A stretch of 24,323 nucleotides of DNA, from NCBI GenBank assembly GCA_002418985.1, contig DIFE01000112.1:1-24323 (forward strand), read 5' to 3'. The notes below the pieces were generated by a model. It was given only the letters and a program-made list of their open reading frames with translations, had not been told where the DNA came from and did not search any database. Shown one piece after another: positions 1-6,738 of this stretch. This stretch comes from Deltaproteobacteria bacterium UBA5756. Lineage in GTDB: Bacteria; Desulfobacterota; Syntrophorhabdia; Syntrophorhabdales; Syntrophorhabdaceae. The stretch's first letter is position 1. Every line of letters starts with the position of its first letter. The translations under genes were made by a program, and so were the position numbers.

Positions 1-115
1 CGGGGGAAGAATATAGGGAACTATGTGTTAGTCGGGACTGTCCGGAAAGAGGTTGACCTTTACATTATTTTGGACAGATGTGGGTCTGAGGTACAACCGG
101 TCTTTTTCTGTCCTT

Positions 116-145
116 CCCATAACCCATAACCTATCACCCATTACC
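116..145 (-). repeat. 7-bp array overlapping the pgsA stop codon
   Basis: On the minus strand the units are GTAATGG, GTGATAG, GTTATGG, GTTATGG, in perfect 7-nt phase. The array starts inside the last codons of pgsA and supplies its TGA. The remainder of 1-115 has no gene, only inverted CTGTCC/GGACAG arms (38-43 and 72-77). Confidence 0.85.
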
Positions 146-691
146 TGTCTTCTTTGGCATAAATATCGCTTTGATGTAGTTTATTGCGGAATACATGCTG
201 AACAACAGCGCTGCATATATCACGTACAATCCTATCTGTTGCGCCAGGGGATGTTTGAAGAGCACGAAGGATATTCCAACGATCTGCAGGGTGGTCTTGA
301 GCTTGCCCGAGAAGGAGGGGTAGATCGTAATGCCTTCAAGGGCATAGAAAGACCGCAGGCCGTTGATAATGAACTCCCGGCATACGAGCAAGATCGTGAC
401 CCACAAAGGGACGAGATTATGATAGGTGAGTGTTATCAGCACTGAGGAAACAAGCAGTTTATCGGCAATGGGATCGAGGTATAGACCGAGTTTTGAGGTC
501 AATTTGAACCTTCGCGCCACAAAGCCATCAAGTCCGTCGGTTATGCCGGCCATAATGAACAGAAAGAATGCCGCGTAAAAGAACCCTTTTTCAATGAAGA
601 TTATGATCAGGGGAATAAAGAGTATCCTGAGAATACACAACCGGTTAGGAAGTGTCCAGAGAGGCAACTGTTCGTCTTTGGCCTTCATCAA
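134..691 (-). CDS. pgsA: CDP-diacylglycerol--glycerol-3-phosphate 3-phosphatidyltransferase
   Basis: This inner-membrane enzyme makes phosphatidylglycerol phosphate from CDP-diacylglycerol and glycerol-3-phosphate, the committed step to phosphatidylglycerol and cardiolipin. The protein has 185 residues, normal for PgsA. The CDP-alcohol phosphotransferase signature D-G-x2-A-R-x8-G-x3-D-x3-D is complete (D55, G56, A59, R60, G69, D73, D77), and four to five hydrophobic helices follow the N-terminal PNRLC/LRI segment typical of PgsA. The ATG overlaps the stop of the upstream lytic transglycosylase gene by 4 bp (ATGA), so the two are translationally coupled. The last codons (T-G-N-G-stop) are formed by a 7-bp tandem array that continues past the gene, so the TGA stop itself is supplied by the repeat. 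Assignment as PgsA rather than another CDP-alcohol transferase rests on length and overall resemblance. Confidence 0.93.
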   Translation of the reverse strand: MMKAKDEQLPLWTLPNRLCILRILFIPLIIIFIEKGFFYAAFFLFIMAGITDGLDGFVARRFKLTSKLGLYLDPIADKLLVSSVLITLTYHNLVPLWVTILLVCREFIINGLRSFYALEGITIYPSFSGKLKTTLQIVGISFVLFKHPLAQQIGLYVIYAALLFSMYSAINYIKAIFMPKKTGNG

Positions 692-1263
692 TTCTTCTTG
701 AACGAATTATAATAGGATTTGACCCGCTGGACGTAGGTGCGCGTCTCATCGTAGGGCGGGATGTTCATATTGTTTTCCTTGACTCGCGCCGGCCCTGCAT
801 TGTATGCCGCCAACATGAGGTCAAGATTGCCCCCGAATGTTTCGCCCAGATATTTCAGATATTTCGTTCCGCCGCGTATGTTGTCCTCAGGATCGAAGGG
901 GTTGTCAACTTTCATCAATCGTGCCGTATCCGGCATGAGCTGCATCAGACCCTGAGCCCCTTTGTGGGACATGGCGTTGGGATTGAAATTCGATTCAGCT
1001 TTCATGACTGCCTTGATGAGTGATGGATCTATCCCGTGCGTCTGCGCATGGCGCTCGATAATTCCATCGTAAGCGGTGTTATTGAAAACCCGTGCGACAA
1101 CGTACTTTATACGCTCCGAGATCACGACCCGAAATTTCTTGCCGACAGGAAGAATATTCGTGAAGTGAGATGTGCCTGTATCGTCCACGTACGTATAAAT
1201 TGCGGGGTGTGCCCCTATGGGCAACAGGCACAGCACTAATATCAGCGCACCCTTGAGAGTCAT
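688..1263 (-). CDS. Lytic transglycosylase (SLT domain) with N-terminal DUF4124-like segment
   Basis: This is a secreted peptidoglycan lytic transglycosylase of 191 residues. Residues 1-20 form a signal peptide. Residues about 22-36 (IYTYVDDTGTSHFTN) match the DUF4124 beginning often found on such proteins. The SLT domain runs from about 66 to the end, with the catalytic Glu at E90 in KAESNFNP, followed by GAQGLMQLMP and AAYNAGP, all diagnostic of the Slt70/MltC-type fold. It is the first gene of a two-gene unit with pgsA (4-bp overlap). The ATG has no Shine-Dalgarno. It sits exactly 6 nt after a GAGAAT -10 that is 17 nt from a TTGACA, so the mRNA may be leaderless. The start is independently supported because it begins right at the signal peptide. 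Confidence 0.93.
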   Translation of the reverse strand: MTLKGALILVLCLLPIGAHPAIYTYVDDTGTSHFTNILPVGKKFRVVISERIKYVVARVFNNTAYDGIIERHAQTHGIDPSLIKAVMKAESNFNPNAMSHKGAQGLMQLMPDTARLMKVDNPFDPEDNIRGGTKYLKYLGETFGGNLDLMLAAYNAGPARVKENNMNIPPYDETRTYVQRVKSYYNSFKKN

Positions 1264-1269
1264 AGTTCT

Positions 1270-1298
1270 ATTCTCTTAACTTTTTTTATCCTTGTCAA
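1270..1298 (-). promoter_or_regulatory. Sigma-70-like promoter of the lytic transglycosylase-pgsA unit
   Basis: On the minus strand, TTGACA (1298-1293) is followed after 17 nt by GAGAAT (1275-1270). Six nt then separate the -10 from the ATG at 1263, which places the predicted +1 on the start codon. No transcript data are available; the call rests on hexamers and spacing alone. Confidence 0.5.
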
Positions 1299-1319
1299 GA
1301 CTTTTGGAGTGTAATATGC

Positions 1320-2012
1320 TTGATAGTCATGGATTTGCAAGGCATTCTCTATGTTGTGGCGACGCCCATCGGTAACATGGGAGATATCACCTTACGGGCT
1401 ATCGATATCCTGAAGGAAGTTGATATCGTGGTGGCCGAGAGCACCCCCCGGGCATTGAAACTTTTTAATCAGCATGGGATCAAAAAGACGATCGTAAGCA
1501 TAAGCAGCTACAGCGAGGAAAAGAGATCGGCCTCGATAATCCGCGGCCTCAAGGGGGGCAAGAACGTCGCCCTCATAACGAGCGCGGGCACCCCCTGCAT
1601 TTCTGACCCGGGCAGCATTCTGGTCAGCAAATGCGTCGAGGAAGGCATTGAGGTATGCGCCGTACCGGGCGCTTCCGCCGTAGCAGGGCTTGTATCGGTT
1701 TCAGGACTTTTTGCAGACCGCTTTATATTCTACGGTTTTCTCCCGCTAAAAAAGGGAAAACGAAAAAGGGCGCTGGAAGAGCTTTCCTCTTTTCCATACC
1801 CCATTGTTTTTTATGAGTCTCCAAGGAGGATTGATGAGACACTCGGGTATGTGCTCGCCATACTGGGCGATCGCAGGATAGCTGTGGTCAGAGAGATGAC
1901 GAAAATGTACGAAACGACCTACAGGGGAACCGTAAGCGACGTCATTGAACAAATAGCATCGGAGGAAAAAAGGGGTGAGTATGCCTTTATAGTGGCCGGA
2001 TGTGCCCGATGA
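1320..2012 (+). CDS. rsmI: 16S rRNA (cytidine(1402)-2'-O)-methyltransferase
   Basis: RsmI uses S-adenosylmethionine to 2'-O-methylate C1402 in the decoding centre of 16S rRNA. The hallmarks of this tetrapyrrole-methylase-fold family are present: LYVVATPIGNMGDIT near the N terminus, SAGTPCISDPG with the SAM-binding loop, VPGASAV, FYGFLP, and FYESPRRI. At 230 residues it is shorter than typical RsmI (about 280). It ends right after the last catalytic-domain strand (EYAFIVAG), so the small C-terminal helical domain is missing. The TTG start at 1320 is supported by GGAG at 1306-1309; the in-frame ATG at 1329 lies 19 nt from it. The gene is divergent from the lytic transglycosylase gene and 64 nt ahead of glgC. 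Confidence 0.92.
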   Translation: MIVMDLQGILYVVATPIGNMGDITLRAIDILKEVDIVVAESTPRALKLFNQHGIKKTIVSISSYSEEKRSASIIRGLKGGKNVALITSAGTPCISDPGSILVSKCVEEGIEVCAVPGASAVAGLVSVSGLFADRFIFYGFLPLKKGKRKRALEELSSFPYPIVFYESPRRIDETLGYVLAILGDRRIAVVREMTKMYETTYRGTVSDVIEQIASEEKRGEYAFIVAGCAR

Positions 2013-2034
2013 AGCCGTGGAACCCACTTTTTTC

Positions 2035-2062
2035 TTAACGATGGTTGAAAGGCCACGATAAT
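2035..2062 (+). promoter_or_regulatory. Possible promoter of glgC
   Basis: TTAACG (2035-2040), a 16-nt spacer and GATAAT (2057-2062) lie just ahead of glgC. The same arrangement (TTAACC, 16 nt, GATAAT) precedes the GH57 gene at 22035-22062. The -35 is poor against TTGACA, so the call is tentative. An alternative is TTGAAA at 2045-2050 with CATAGA at 2068-2073. Confidence 0.3.
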
Positions 2063-2076
2063 ATTAGCATAGACAA

Positions 2077-3306
2077 ATGAGATCGAGACTCGTACATAAT
2101 GCAGTCGTATTCGTCCTTGCCGGAGGCGCGGGTGAAAGGTTGCATCCGCTTACACGGGACCGGGCCAAGCCGGCCGTAATCTTCGGCGGCAAATACCGGA
2201 TCATCGATTTTACCCTGAGCAACTGCGTTAACTCGGGGATCCGGAAGATCTTCGTCCTTCCGCAGTATAAGTCGCACTCCCTCATAGAGCATACCCGTGA
2301 TGCCTGGAGTATCCTGAATCCCGAGCTTGGAGAGTTCGTTTCGAACCTGTCCCCGCAGATGCGGGTGGGCGAGGACTGGTACAGAGGAACCGCCGATGCC
2401 GTATATCAGAACCTCTACCATTTGAAACAGGTCGATGTCGATCACGTGGTTGTCCTCTCGGCCGATCATATCTACAAAATGGACTACAGCCACTTTGTGA
2501 GGTACCATCAAAACAAGAAATCCGACATGACCATCTCCTCCATCGAGGTCGATATCCGGGAGGCGTCACGCTTTGGCGTCATCCGCGCCGGCTCCGATTC
2601 GCGGGTCACAGGTTTCGAGGAAAAGCCGGCAGAGCCGCGTCCTGTGCCCGGCAGTCCCGATCGGGCGTTTGTGTCCATGGGAATTTACGTTTTCAAACGG
2701 GATGTGCTTATCGATATGCTGACGAAGGACGCACAGCGCGAAGGGTCGCTCCATGATTTCGCGAAGGACATAATACCCTACATGTATCCCAGAAATCGAG
2801 TTTTTGTCTATCGATTCGGTGCGGGAAAGAGTAGGGATGCATCATACTGGAGGGACATCGGAACCATCGAGGCATACTGGAGGGCGAACATGAACCTCGC
2901 CTCGGTGACCCCCGATTTTAACCTTTACGACCGGAACTGGCCCATAAGGACCTACGAAGGACAGTATCCACCGGCCAAAACCGTCTTTGCCGACGAAGGG
3001 GGAGGCAGGGCAGGAAAGGCACTCGATTCGATCATCTGCAGCGGGGTCATCATAAGCGGCGGCAAGGTCCAGGGTTCCGTTCTTTCCCCCGGTGTGCGAG
3101 TCAACAGCTATGCCGAGGTGAGTGAATCGATTCTTTTCCACGACGTAGTCGTCGGCATGAGGGCAAAGGTAAAGAAGGCAATCATCGATAAGGGGGTCCG
3201 CATCCCTGACGGGATGAAAATAGGCTACGACCTCGAAAAAGACCGCAAAAGATTTTTCGTCTCCGATGAAGGAATAGTGGTAATCCCGAAAGGCGAGGTT
3301 CTTTAG
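2077..3306 (+). CDS. glgC: Glucose-1-phosphate adenylyltransferase (ADP-glucose pyrophosphorylase)
   Basis: This cytosolic enzyme makes ADP-glucose from glucose-1-phosphate and ATP, the controlled first step of bacterial glycogen synthesis. The protein has 409 residues, close to the usual 400-430. Visible family motifs are LAGGAGERLHPLT with the following AKPAV (nucleotide-binding loop), YRIIDFTLSN, YRGTADAVYQN, LSADHIYKMDY, the FGVI and GFEEKP substrate-binding segments, and SMGIYVF. A C-terminal left-handed beta-helix section follows (about residues 290-390, with the short repeats GVIISGGKVQGSVLSPGV). No Shine-Dalgarno is evident before the ATG. No other glg biosynthetic gene is adjacent; the GH57 enzyme at the far end of the window is the only other glucan gene seen. 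Confidence 0.96.
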   Translation: MRSRLVHNAVVFVLAGGAGERLHPLTRDRAKPAVIFGGKYRIIDFTLSNCVNSGIRKIFVLPQYKSHSLIEHTRDAWSILNPELGEFVSNLSPQMRVGEDWYRGTADAVYQNLYHLKQVDVDHVVVLSADHIYKMDYSHFVRYHQNKKSDMTISSIEVDIREASRFGVIRAGSDSRVTGFEEKPAEPRPVPGSPDRAFVSMGIYVFKRDVLIDMLTKDAQREGSLHDFAKDIIPYMYPRNRVFVYRFGAGKSRDASYWRDIGTIEAYWRANMNLASVTPDFNLYDRNWPIRTYEGQYPPAKTVFADEGGGRAGKALDSIICSGVIISGGKVQGSVLSPGVRVNSYAEVSESILFHDVVVGMRAKVKKAIIDKGVRIPDGMKIGYDLEKDRKRFFVSDEGIVVIPKGEVL

Positions 3307-3324
3307 AAGTGCAAGCGCAATCTT

Positions 3325-3352
3325 CCCATCACCTATAACCCATCCTCATTAC
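3325..3352 (-). repeat. 7-bp array at the 3' end of the polyprenyl synthase gene
   Basis: On the minus strand, GTAATGA, a 6-nt unit GGATGG, then GTTATAG and GTGATGG follow the TAA of the polyprenyl synthase gene. The array fills the 42-nt gap to the convergent glgC gene. Confidence 0.75.
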
Positions 3353-4317
3353 ATTTCCCTTTTGAGCATGTAATCCGCCAGTTCCAGGAGAGCGGTCTTG
3401 TACCGCGAGGAAGGAAAGATATCGAGGTATTTCTTTGCCTTATCGAGGTGATCTTCGGTTGCCGCCAGCGTATAGGCTATTCCACCGGTCTTTTCGATGA
3501 TGTTTCGAACTCGCTCGAAGTCGCGTTTGGTTATCCTCCGCTTGGTGACGACCTTTTCAATGTAAGCCTTATATTTGTCTCCGGTGTTCTCTAAAACATA
3601 AATGAGGGGAAGGGTGACCTTGCCCTCATTCAGGTCGGTTCCCACGCGTTTGCCAAGAACATCATTGTAGGATGTATAGTCGAGGACATCATCCATGAGC
3701 TGAAAGGCAATGCCGAGGTTATAGCCGAAGTTTTTGAGAGCCTTTCTCTCGTTGTTGGATTTGTTGCCAAGGATGGCGCCGATCTCGCAGGCCGCTCCGA
3801 AAAGGACGGCTGTTTTATTGCCTATGATTTCATAGTAATCGTTTTCCGTGGTTTCGGTATCGGCGGTCTTGACGATCTCAAGGATTTCTCCTTCCGACAG
3901 GGCCGTTGTCACCTGTGAGATCGTCTTCTGGATTTCGTTATTACCGTCGCGGGACATAAGTTCAAAGGACCTTGAATAGAGGAAGTCACCGACGAGTACA
4001 CTGGGTTCGTTGCCCCAGACGGTGTTGACAGTCGACAGACCCCGGCGGGTCTTGGCGTTATCCACCACATCATCATGAAGCAGAGTGGCTGTATGGATGA
4101 ACTCGATGATGGCGGCGTAGGGGATGTGTTTTTTGCCGCGATAGCCGCAGAGCTTGGAGCAAAGCATCACGAGGACCGGGCGTACCCTCTTGCCGCCGGA
4201 TTTGATGATGTAAGTGACGATCTCCTTGATGTACGTGACCCTTGTGCTCATCAGTTCGTCGATGGATGCTTCGAGCTGGTCCAGGTCCTTTTGAATGATT
4301 TCTGTAAATCCTGACAT
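3349..4317 (-). CDS. Long-chain polyprenyl diphosphate synthase (octaprenyl-type)
   Basis: This trans-prenyltransferase elongates allylic diphosphates with isopentenyl diphosphate to build the quinone side chain. Both aspartate-rich motifs are intact: DDVVD (residues 82-86, followed by NAKTRRG) and DDVLD (209-213). GGKRVRP (41-47) binds diphosphate. The segment before the first motif (IHTATLLH) has small residues, as in E. coli IspB, which fits a long product (C40 or so) and therefore a quinone tail. The open frame extends upstream to 4374, but ATG at 4317 gives the canonical N terminus and follows the stop of the methyltransferase gene by one base, so it is preferred (322 residues). It is the last gene of a three-gene operon. 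A quinone function would match the quinone-linked redox protein at 14141. Confidence 0.93.
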   Translation of the reverse strand: MSGFTEIIQKDLDQLEASIDELMSTRVTYIKEIVTYIIKSGGKRVRPVLVMLCSKLCGYRGKKHIPYAAIIEFIHTATLLHDDVVDNAKTRRGLSTVNTVWGNEPSVLVGDFLYSRSFELMSRDGNNEIQKTISQVTTALSEGEILEIVKTADTETTENDYYEIIGNKTAVLFGAACEIGAILGNKSNNERKALKNFGYNLGIAFQLMDDVLDYTSYNDVLGKRVGTDLNEGKVTLPLIYVLENTGDKYKAYIEKVVTKRRITKRDFERVRNIIEKTGGIAYTLAATEDHLDKAKKYLDIFPSSRYKTALLELADYMLKREM

Positions 4318-4318
4318 G

Positions 4319-5059
4319 CTAGTCCCCGAATGAGTAATAGTTTTTAACTTCCGTGGAGAGAGTCCCACCGTCATATACGTAGAGCGGTGTTTCGATGACG
4401 GCGCCTACCCCTCCATCTTTGACGAATTCCGCAAGGACGAGATTCGCCTTCTCATCTCTGCGTGGATATACGCCCCGCAATCTTTTGAGCGCCAGTTTTT
4501 GTGACTGGGCCTCATAGACGAGTTCCCCGGCGCGATGAGCAGGATATATGATATTAAAGCGTCCTTTCCCTATCAGAAGGGACGATGCAGCAGACAGGAG
4601 AGACTGAAGATCGAGCGTTTCCTCGTTTCGCGCCAGAAAACGCGACTTTTCAGGGCATGTCCTTCCACTGCGTCGTTTGGTGTACGGCGGGTTGGATACG
4701 ATGACATGAAAAGGCGTTTTTTTCATCTCTTGAACCGCGGTGCGAATGTCCGCATTGATGAACTGAACATGGTCTTCACAAGAATTGATCATCCTGTTCT
4801 TTTGCGCAACCTCATAAAGATCTTTCTGAAGTTCCACGCCGGTCATGGTGTTTCCATAGCCCTTTTTGGCTATATAGATAGGTATGATACCACAACCGGA
4901 GCCTATATCCAACAGCCTTTCATGCTTTTTCAATGCCACGAAAGCAGCCAGCAGGATCGAATCGATTGAGAAACGATAACCTTTTTTCTTCTGGATGATC
5001 TTCAGTTGTTCGCTGCACAGGATGTCAAGGGTTTCGTCTTTTCCGACGATGTCATGCAT
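4319..5059 (-). CDS. tRNA1(Val) (adenine(37)-N6)-methyltransferase-like protein
   Basis: A SAM-dependent methyltransferase of 246 residues resembling TrmN6/YfiC. The N-terminal YRFSIDSILLAAF is the typical opening of that family. LLDIGSGCGIIPIYIA is the SAM-binding motif I, GVELQKDLYEVAQKN is motif II, and SNPPYTK is the catalytic NPPY motif of N6-adenine methyltransferases. The C-terminal half keeps the family's YPAHRAGEL and LRGVYPRRDEKANLVLAEF. The likely substrate is tRNA, but a related RNA or protein target cannot be excluded from sequence. The gene overlaps the DUF1015 gene by 8 bp and is followed after one base by the prenyl synthase start, so all three are coupled. Confidence 0.85.
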   Translation of the reverse strand: MHDIVGKDETLDILCSEQLKIIQKKKGYRFSIDSILLAAFVALKKHERLLDIGSGCGIIPIYIAKKGYGNTMTGVELQKDLYEVAQKNRMINSCEDHVQFINADIRTAVQEMKKTPFHVIVSNPPYTKRRSGRTCPEKSRFLARNEETLDLQSLLSAASSLLIGKGRFNIIYPAHRAGELVYEAQSQKLALKRLRGVYPRRDEKANLVLAEFVKDGGVGAVIETPLYVYDGGTLSTEVKNYYSFGD

Positions 5060-6263
5060 ACTTGTAGAATACCAGACCTGTCAGGATCTTGGGATAGAAG
5101 AAGGTGGATTTGGGGGGCATATCAAGGCTGTTTTCAGCGATGTCCCTTACCTCGTCAACTGTGGTCGGGGGCAGAAAGAACGCAATGTCTTGAGAGCCGT
5201 TCCTGACAGACTCGACGGACCATTGATGGTCCTCGGTAAAGGATATCTCATCGTCTTTGATTTTCATTATGTCCCGGAGAACGCCGCTGTGGATGGCGTT
5301 GACTTTCAGCTTTTTCAAGGTGTCATGAAGGCCGGAGGCGGCATATAGCGGCAACGGGGATTTCTCAACAGCCATATAAAGGTGCAGTGGATCGTCGCCG
5401 GAAAAGAAGGCAAAGGCAAGGCCGGAAGAGGCGGCAACGGATGCGAGGATCCCCTTCAGTGAATCGTCGCCGTCGAACCCTCTCTTTTCGATGGTCATGA
5501 AAGGTTCGAGCGCTCCGATAAGCTCTTTCAGAGGACGTTTCTGAGCGAACCTGACCAGCCTGTGGTAGGGAAGGATCACAATCCCCCGGTCGTACATATC
5601 AGTCAGATAGAAAGGCGCATAAGGGAGGTTGAGACGATAGGAGACATCTAGCCTGTGGTGTCCGTCGGCAATGTAGATACATTTCTCATCAAGGATCGAG
5701 CCGACATTGCCGATGGAATCGTTATCCGTGATCCGGTAGAACCTGGTCTTGATGGACTGTTCGTCTGTAAAGTCGAAGAGAAGCTCTCCGGGTGCGGCCT
5801 CAAGAGCACGCCGGATTGTCTTGTCCCTGTCATCGTAAAGGCCGAAGATGAAACTGGTGTAGGTTTTTAACGTACCGATCAGTTGCTCGCGGTCTGCCTT
5901 CGCTTTCTTGCGGGTCTGCTCGTGGGTCAGGATACGTTCCCTATCCAATTTATGAAGGGCGATAAACCCCTTCCGAAGGAACGTGGCCGACTCTATGACG
6001 AACTGCTGCTCATAAACATAAATGGATTCATGGGGATCGGGGGCAAGAACACCCTTTGAGAGCCATTCATCCATGGTATTCTTCGCGTTATGGTACCTGT
6101 CGGTGCCGGGCAGGTCCCGGGGAAGTTCCAGCCGGATGGCGTTGAAGGGATTTCGGGCATAATAGGGGTCGGTATCTTCTATCACATCATAGGGAGGGCA
6201 CACCAGGTCGGCGATGCCGTCGGTTTTTTCAGTGTTATAGAGTATACCTTTAAATGGTTTCAT
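5052..6263 (-). CDS. DUF1015 family protein
   Basis: This 403-residue protein belongs to the widespread but biochemically uncharacterised DUF1015 family. Recognisable features are the N-terminal ADLVCPPYDVI, the NAIRLELPRD segment, the charged LTHEQTRKKAKADRE stretch (about residues 112-126), and IADGHHRLDVSYRL (about 198-211), whose Asp-Gly-His-His is the most conserved part of the family and looks like a catalytic or metal site. No signal peptide or membrane segment is visible, so it is probably cytosolic. It is the first gene of a tightly coupled operon with the TrmN6-like and polyprenyl synthase genes. An AGG-type Shine-Dalgarno precedes the ATG. I make no functional claim. Confidence 0.9.
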   Translation of the reverse strand: MKPFKGILYNTEKTDGIADLVCPPYDVIEDTDPYYARNPFNAIRLELPRDLPGTDRYHNAKNTMDEWLSKGVLAPDPHESIYVYEQQFVIESATFLRKGFIALHKLDRERILTHEQTRKKAKADREQLIGTLKTYTSFIFGLYDDRDKTIRRALEAAPGELLFDFTDEQSIKTRFYRITDNDSIGNVGSILDEKCIYIADGHHRLDVSYRLNLPYAPFYLTDMYDRGIVILPYHRLVRFAQKRPLKELIGALEPFMTIEKRGFDGDDSLKGILASVAASSGLAFAFFSGDDPLHLYMAVEKSPLPLYAASGLHDTLKKLKVNAIHSGVLRDIMKIKDDEISFTEDHQWSVESVRNGSQDIAFFLPPTTVDEVRDIAENSLDMPPKSTFFYPKILTGLVFYKYA

Positions 6264-6296
6264 TAACTTGCCTGCGATTCAGGATATGCTGATTCT

Positions 6297-6325
6297 GTGT
6301 AACATACGGGAGCGGGTTGTGTCAA
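6297..6325 (-). promoter_or_regulatory. Possible promoter of the DUF1015 operon
   Basis: On the minus strand a perfect TTGACA (6325-6320) is followed after 17 nt by TTACAC (6302-6297), a weak -10. The DUF1015 ATG is 33 nt further on. It lies back-to-back with the tRNA promoter. Confidence 0.3.
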
Positions 6326-6358
6326 AAGGTTTTAGACCGTTTATTTTCAAGGAAACTG

Positions 6359-6388
6359 TTGACAGGGCATGACGGGTTGTGTTTTAAA
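6359..6388 (+). promoter_or_regulatory. Promoter of tRNA-Phe
   Basis: TTGACA at 6359-6364 is followed after 17-18 nt by an AT-rich -10 (TTTTAA or TTTAAA, 6382-6388). The predicted start of transcription is about 6394, only a few bases ahead of the mature tRNA 5' end. Confidence 0.45.
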
Positions 6389-6398
6389 TTTACACATT

Positions 6399-6471
6399 GC
6401 CGAGGTAGCTCAGTCGGTAGAGCAGGGGACTGAAAATCCCCGTGTCAGCGGTTCAATTCCGTTCCTCGGCA
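6399..6471 (+). tRNA. tRNA-Phe (GAA)
   Basis: A complete cloverleaf of 73 nt can be drawn. The acceptor stem GCCGAGG pairs with CCTCGGC, discriminator A is at 6471, and the D stem is GCTC/GAGC. The anticodon stem GGGGA/TCCCC encloses loop CTGAAAA with anticodon GAA, and the T stem AGCGG/CCGTT (one G-T pair) encloses TTCAATT. CCA is not encoded. A T-rich run (6472-6481) follows and may help termination, although no hairpin precedes it. The gene stands alone between the divergent DUF1015 operon and the efflux operon. Confidence 0.98.
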
Positions 6472-6653
6472 TTTCTTTTTTATCCAATCCCCGCCAATTT
6501 AATCGGGCCTTATTTTCTGAAAGAGCCAATATCTCCCCATACTGATTCCGGCGTAAGATGTCGTGGATTCGATCGGGAGAATTCCGATAATGATGGAGTC
6601 TGAAAACATCGGTTCGATCGAAGAAGATTCTCTAAATTGTCGAAGTCTTTCAA

Positions 6654-6682
6654 TTGTTACAGTGAAGTGATTATGCTACAAT
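6654..6682 (+). promoter_or_regulatory. Promoter of the efflux operon
   Basis: TTGTTA (6654-6659), a 17-nt spacer and TACAAT (6677-6682) form a good sigma-70 promoter with predicted +1 near 6689. TTCGATCG occurs twice upstream (6568-6575 and 6613-6620), which could be regulator sites but may be chance. No gene is seen in 6472-6711. Confidence 0.55.
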
Positions 6683-6738
6683 AGCACTGTTGGGACGGCT
6701 TTCGCGCATATTTGAAAAAACTGGTGCAAGATAGATCC

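Noticed and set aside
134..445. 130-codon plus-strand open frame at 53-445 opposite pgsA
   Set aside because: It is antisense to a gene with a complete catalytic signature and has no recognisable domain.
4318..4374. 19-residue N-terminal extension of the polyprenyl synthase
   Set aside because: It overlaps the methyltransferase gene; ATG at 4317 one base after that gene's stop gives the normal N terminus.
6472..6481. Intrinsic terminator after tRNA-Phe
   Set aside because: There is a T-rich run but no hairpin other than the tRNA acceptor stem before it.
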